NCBI RefSeq assembly: GCF_003858645.1
Contig: NZ_RQJP01000001.1
Span: 310,001-374,000, forward strand
Direction: 5' to 3'
DNA from: Larkinella knui
GTDB taxonomy: Bacteria > Bacteroidota > Bacteroidia > Cytophagales > Spirosomataceae
DNA: 64,000 nucleotides
Shown here: one piece after another, positions 62,001-64,000 of the stretch
Layout of the letters: each line of letters begins with the position of its first letter
Position numbering within the stretch: position 1 is the stretch's first letter
Translations under genes and position numbers: made by a program
The notes under the pieces: generated by a model
The model's input: only the letters and a program-made list of their open reading frames with translations
Told to the model about the DNA's origin: nothing
Databases searched by the model: none

Positions 62001-62782
62001 CTACGGTGGATGGCAGTAACGTGCTGGCGGAAGGAAATGAGCAGAATAATACGTTCACGCATAAACTGACGTACCGTCCTCCGCAAAATATGAGTGCTTT
62101 TGTGCTCGAACGGGCTATTCGGAACTACACTTCTGCGGCACCGGCCGACTCGGTCATTGCCTTGCTTCGGCTGTCACAACAACTCGATCCGGCAGGGAGC
62201 ACGGCAATTGTCAAAGGAATTTCGGAGGGATGGGGAGTACGCCGGAAAGCAACGTTGAAAGATGCCGACAAGACGTTTGTTGCGAGTCTGGTGACTACCA
62301 TTCCGAGCGAAAGCCGTGAGCGAATGAGCCGGGTGTTGCAGGCCTGGGGTGTAGCCGCGGAGCCAGCAGCCGACCCAAATGTTGAGACCATTCGCATCAA
62401 GCCGATCAAAGAAGCATTACAGTTTGACAAAAAGGAATTTACGGTTACGGCGGGCAAACAGGTTGAAATCATTCTCGAGAACACGGATGCCATGCAGCAT
62501 AACATCGTAGTTGGAAAACCGAAGTCACTGGAAATTATTGGAGCGGCTGCGGATAAACTGATTACGGCGAAAGATGGTGCGGAACGAAATTACGTGCCGA
62601 CCATTCCCCAGGTTCTGGCTGCGTCGCCCCTTGTAAATCCCGAACAAACATACCGCTTGAAATTTACCGCTCCGGCTCAACCCGGTGACTATCCGTTCGT
62701 TTGTACCTTCCCCGGTCACTGGCGGATTATGAACGGAATCATGCGGGTGAAAACCGCAACCGCGGAAAAAGTTGCCAAATAA
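59003..62782 (+). CDS. Multidomain lipoprotein: ThuA, beta-propeller, HEAT, CARDB, cupredoxin
   Basis: This 1259-residue protein has a lipoprotein signal ending at Cys19 (LLVLLTDC). A ThuA-like domain (about 48-260: LFLGDNGHHRPAERV) comes first. A PVC-type propeller of the sorbosone-dehydrogenase kind follows (about 310-680: PIAMAWDERGRLFV, GGIMVSQAPHMLFLKDTNGDDKADE). HEAT-like helices (about 690-870) and a CARDB-type domain (about 900-1030: PDLVITKVRTEPSSP) come next. The C-terminal cupredoxin (about 1130-1255) has type-1 copper ligands His1166, Cys1234, His1239 and Met1243 (CTFPGHWRIM). No CxxCH heme motif is present, unlike many relatives. A periplasmic or surface oxidoreductase for a sugar is suggested, acting with the Gfo/Idh gene 29 bases upstream. 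Its substrate is unknown. Confidence 0.82.
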   Translation: MKNYNLFLTLGLLVLLTDCARRQPASSPRDMGGRPGVSAATPDKPRRTEILFLGDNGHHRPAERVPELMAALGDKGINLTYTDRLEDINADNLAKYDGLLIYANWDSIPQPQEKALIDFVAGGKGLIPVHCASYCFRNSPEYVKMVGGQFWRHRMDTIQTLTVQPNHPAIMGLKPFKAYDETYLHEKLQADNNVLAVRDIKADQEKDKPGQKTEPYTWTRNYGKGRVFYTAYGHDQRTWNVPGFQDLIEQGILWAVGDKVKKLHDDLKPQPFQYVEANLPNYEKRSGPQMRQLPLSPEESMKHIQVPVDFTLEQFAHEPDVMHPIAMAWDERGRLFVLITKDYPNERKDTGGTDYILICEDTNKDGKADKFTKFADGLSIPTGLAFVNGGIMVSQAPHMLFLKDTNGDDKADEKKILFTGFGTGDTHAGPSNLHVGFDNWVWGCIGYSGFVGKVGADSLKFSQGFFRFKPDGSKLEYVTSTSNNTWGMAFNETGDVFGSTANNSHGWYMAIPHRYFPGGMGSGSRGTDTHKDMKPITGKVRQVDVFGGFTAAAGHNFYTARAFPKSYWNKVAFVSEPTGHILHQNIMVKNGTDFDDTEGLGFNLLAGADEWVAPVFAEVGPDGAVWVVDWYSYIIQHNPTPKGTQNGPGNAYQTDLRDFTHGRIYRVAYKKAPAYTPLVLSKDRPQELVAALKNNNMFWRQTAQRLLVERGQKDVVPQLLELVKDQTLDEIGINPSAIHALWTLQGLGALDGSDANAMQVATAALKHACAGVRKTAVQVLPRTETAASALLQANSLNDQEPLVVLNTLLALSEMPTSPTVETAILTRLNTAREVNDRWLPDAFACALTSHDGKLMHTFLKQMVQNSKNATRTEETMGGHHDHAAMAAQSPQSAQLAAAGDKPDLVITKVRTEPSSPYVRESARIFVEVTNRGGVAIPEGTPIPLAIRIEGQGRKVEYVSQKHTAGLKPGETVTIQEGNNGPWNTNFTVVFEKAGNYSVIATVDGSNVLAEGNEQNNTFTHKLTYRPPQNMSAFVLERAIRNYTSAAPADSVIALLRLSQQLDPAGSTAIVKGISEGWGVRRKATLKDADKTFVASLVTTIPSESRERMSRVLQAWGVAAEPAADPNVETIRIKPIKEALQFDKKEFTVTAGKQVEIILENTDAMQHNIVVGKPKSLEIIGAAADKLITAKDGAERNYVPTIPQVLAASPLVNPEQTYRLKFTAPAQPGDYPFVCTFPGHWRIMNGIMRVKTATAEKVAK

Positions 62783-62785
62783 ATT

Positions 62786-62846
62786 GAGTTAAGAATTAAA
62801 AATAGGCTGACGCAGCACGCGTCAGCCTATTTTTAATTCTTAACTC
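62786..62846. terminator. 27-bp perfect hairpin, lipoprotein/histidine kinase
   Basis: Arms at 62786-62812 and 62820-62846 are exact complements with a 7-base loop. The right arm overlaps the last codons of the convergent histidine kinase gene. A/T-rich stretches (TTTTTAATT) within the arms supply the U-rich part, suggesting bidirectional termination. Confidence 0.78.
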
Positions 62847-64000
62847 TTAACTCCGTCTTTTTCCGGAGGGGTTGAACGATGGGCTGTGGGATGCGAATAC
62901 TGAACGAACTTCCCTGACCGGGAGCACTGCTTAAGCTTAATTTCCAGTGGTGCGCTTTTATAATCTTTTGTACGTAGCTCAAGCCTAATCCGAATCCCTT
63001 GACACTGTGGTTGTTAGCGCCTGGCGCACGGTAATATGCGTTAAAGATATGCGGTTGATGTTCGGGGGCAATACCAATTCCGTTGTCCTGAACGACAAAG
63101 ACGAATTGCCCGTTTTCATTGCGGGTTTGCAGACGGATCACCGGATTGGCAGGAGTATATTTAACCGCATTATCGACCAGATTTCCCAGCACATTGGTCA
63201 GGTGCAGACGGTCGGCCTGAATGACCGGATAATGCGCTTCCAATTCCAGGTGCAGGTAATCGCCGTGACGTTCCGCCAGATTATAGAGGAGCTCGTGCAT
63301 GTCGATGGAAACCGGCTGAAGTTTAAAAGCTGCTTTGTTTTCAGAACGGGCTACCGTCAGAACGGTCTCGACCTGCTGTTGCAACCGCAAGGTTTCTTCC
63401 TGGACCATCCGTACGTATTTTAACATCCGCTCCGGTTGTTCGAAAATTTTGGGTGACGACAATACGTCAGCGGCAATTTTGATGGAGGTAATGGGCGTCT
63501 GAAGCTCGTGCGTCATGTTGTTGATAAATTCGCGCCTGTCTTCGGTCTGGTTTCGTTGGGTAAGCATCCGGTAAAACAGATACATGAAGAAGGACGTCAG
63601 CAGCAGCACGATTACAGACGCTAGAATCCAGCTGTCTAATTGTTGCGTCAGGTACTGGACCTGATTGGGAAAACGGACGACAAAATAATAGGGCGATGAA
63701 GCCGGTCGTGAAGCGGTTTTTGCGAGGCCTGGCGATTCGGCAGGTTGCCTCGACGAATTTTCGTAGATAATCTGACCGGCATTGTTGTCATAAATACCGT
63801 ACTCAAAATCAGTCAGTATCTGGTGGATTTCCAGTTCAGCACCTAAATAAAACTCCAGTTTACCCGGGTCAATGGGCGCATCGAGATTCACCAGGTAGTA
63901 AGTCGGCGACAACATGACGACCTGAACGCCAACGGGCATACCGGTTTCGGGCCGGGCCACGCGCCGGGCCACTTCGCCCAATGCTTTGGTAACGGATTGC
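62833..64000 (-). CDS. Sensor histidine kinase (5' end cut by window)
   Basis: The frame remains open to the right edge (64000), so the N-terminus is missing; a TTG at 63981 is an in-frame internal codon and not a start. The visible part has a periplasmic sensor region, a membrane helix (WILASVIVLLLTSFFMYLFY) and a HisKA domain with the phosphoacceptor in FINNMTHELQTPITSIK. HATPase motifs are LGNLVDNAVKYTP, DNGIGIAPEHQ and GFGLGLSYVQKII. It is an inner-membrane kinase of unknown signal. No response regulator is adjacent in the window; the NtrC-type regulator is at 55309-56649. Confidence 0.92.
   Translation of the reverse strand, partial: QSVTKALGEVARRVARPETGMPVGVQVVMLSPTYYLVNLDAPIDPGKLEFYLGAELEIHQILTDFEYGIYDNNAGQIIYENSSRQPAESPGLAKTASRPASSPYYFVVRFPNQVQYLTQQLDSWILASVIVLLLTSFFMYLFYRMLTQRNQTEDRREFINNMTHELQTPITSIKIAADVLSSPKIFEQPERMLKYVRMVQEETLRLQQQVETVLTVARSENKAAFKLQPVSIDMHELLYNLAERHGDYLHLELEAHYPVIQADRLHLTNVLGNLVDNAVKYTPANPVIRLQTRNENGQFVFVVQDNGIGIAPEHQPHIFNAYYRAPGANNHSVKGFGLGLSYVQKIIKAHHWKLSLSSAPGQGSSFSIRIPQPIVQPLRKKTELRVKN

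Noticed and set aside
59003-62782. Heme c attachment in the large lipoprotein
   Set aside because: The propeller family often carries a cytochrome c domain, but no CxxCH motif is present here.
1-64000. tRNA, rRNA, CRISPR, insertion sequences or prophage genes
   Set aside because: No cloverleaf-like sequence, rRNA segment, regularly spaced repeats, transposase or phage protein was recognised. Reading by eye could miss a single tRNA.

Overview
The window looks like a chromosomal segment from a Bacteroidota bacterium, most likely order Cytophagales near the Spirosoma/Larkinella group. This is inferred from content, not from a database match. The supporting signs are a SusC/SusD outer-membrane pair, an IcmF-type fused B12 mutase, a transketolase split into N- and C-terminal genes, the cluster ftsX - DUF3098 - uppP - truB - ribF, several TAnnTTTG-type promoter elements, weak Shine-Dalgarno signals and about 50 % GC. 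No rRNA, tRNA, CRISPR array, insertion sequence or phage gene was seen. Coding density is high and 49 protein genes can be supported, two of them cut by the window edges.

Layout. 1-10478 (minus) is a surface-polysaccharide locus. Read in transcription order it has an SLBB outer-membrane export protein, a Wzz-like protein, a Wzm-type ABC permease, a Wzt-type ATPase with a C-terminal carbohydrate-binding domain, a sugar aminotransferase, a GT39-like membrane glycosyltransferase, a WbqC-like protein and a sugar acyltransferase cut by the left edge. 10799-14450 (plus) has topoisomerase IV subunit B and chorismate mutase/prephenate dehydratase, separated by 680 bp containing a perfect palindrome. 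14547-18098 (minus) is the ftsX-to-ribF housekeeping operon. 18241-21415 is an aldehyde dehydrogenase module: DUF779 protein, dehydrogenase and a divergent AraC regulator. 21422-32493 holds DoxX, a TPR protein, a small lipoprotein unit, a GH63-type glucosidase and SusD/SusC. 32633-39946 holds IcmF, a divergent transporter-HEAT-cyclic-nucleotide-domain fusion and an HD hydrolase. 40147-41647 is an ECF sigma - membrane anti-sigma-like - Spy-like stress operon. 41704-45096 is the split transketolase operon, interrupted by an AT-rich ATPase + TOPRIM gene pair. 45170-53708 is mostly housekeeping: BCP, M23 and M48 peptidases, an FAH-family enzyme, sucC, an ABC ATPase and a radical SAM protein. It also contains a probable orphan small RNA near 51.63-51.70 kb. 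53715-64000 has a DinB protein, an alpha/beta hydrolase, an NtrC-type regulator, an AraC regulator, a Gfo/Idh oxidoreductase, a very large multidomain copper-site lipoprotein and a histidine kinase cut by the right edge.

The most striking feature is the two-gene ATPase/TOPRIM module at 42657-44236. It sits between the two transketolase halves with 2-, 7- and 4-base junctions, so it is transcribed and probably translated as part of a central-metabolism operon. Its interior is about 30 % GC against about 55 % in the flanks. The architecture resembles two-component OLD/PARIS-like anti-phage systems, but the function is inferred. Other notable items are the orphan small RNA, the transporter-HEAT-cNMP fusion, the ThuA/propeller/CARDB/cupredoxin lipoprotein, and a recurring class of long, nearly perfect intergenic hairpins with purine-rich 5' arms.
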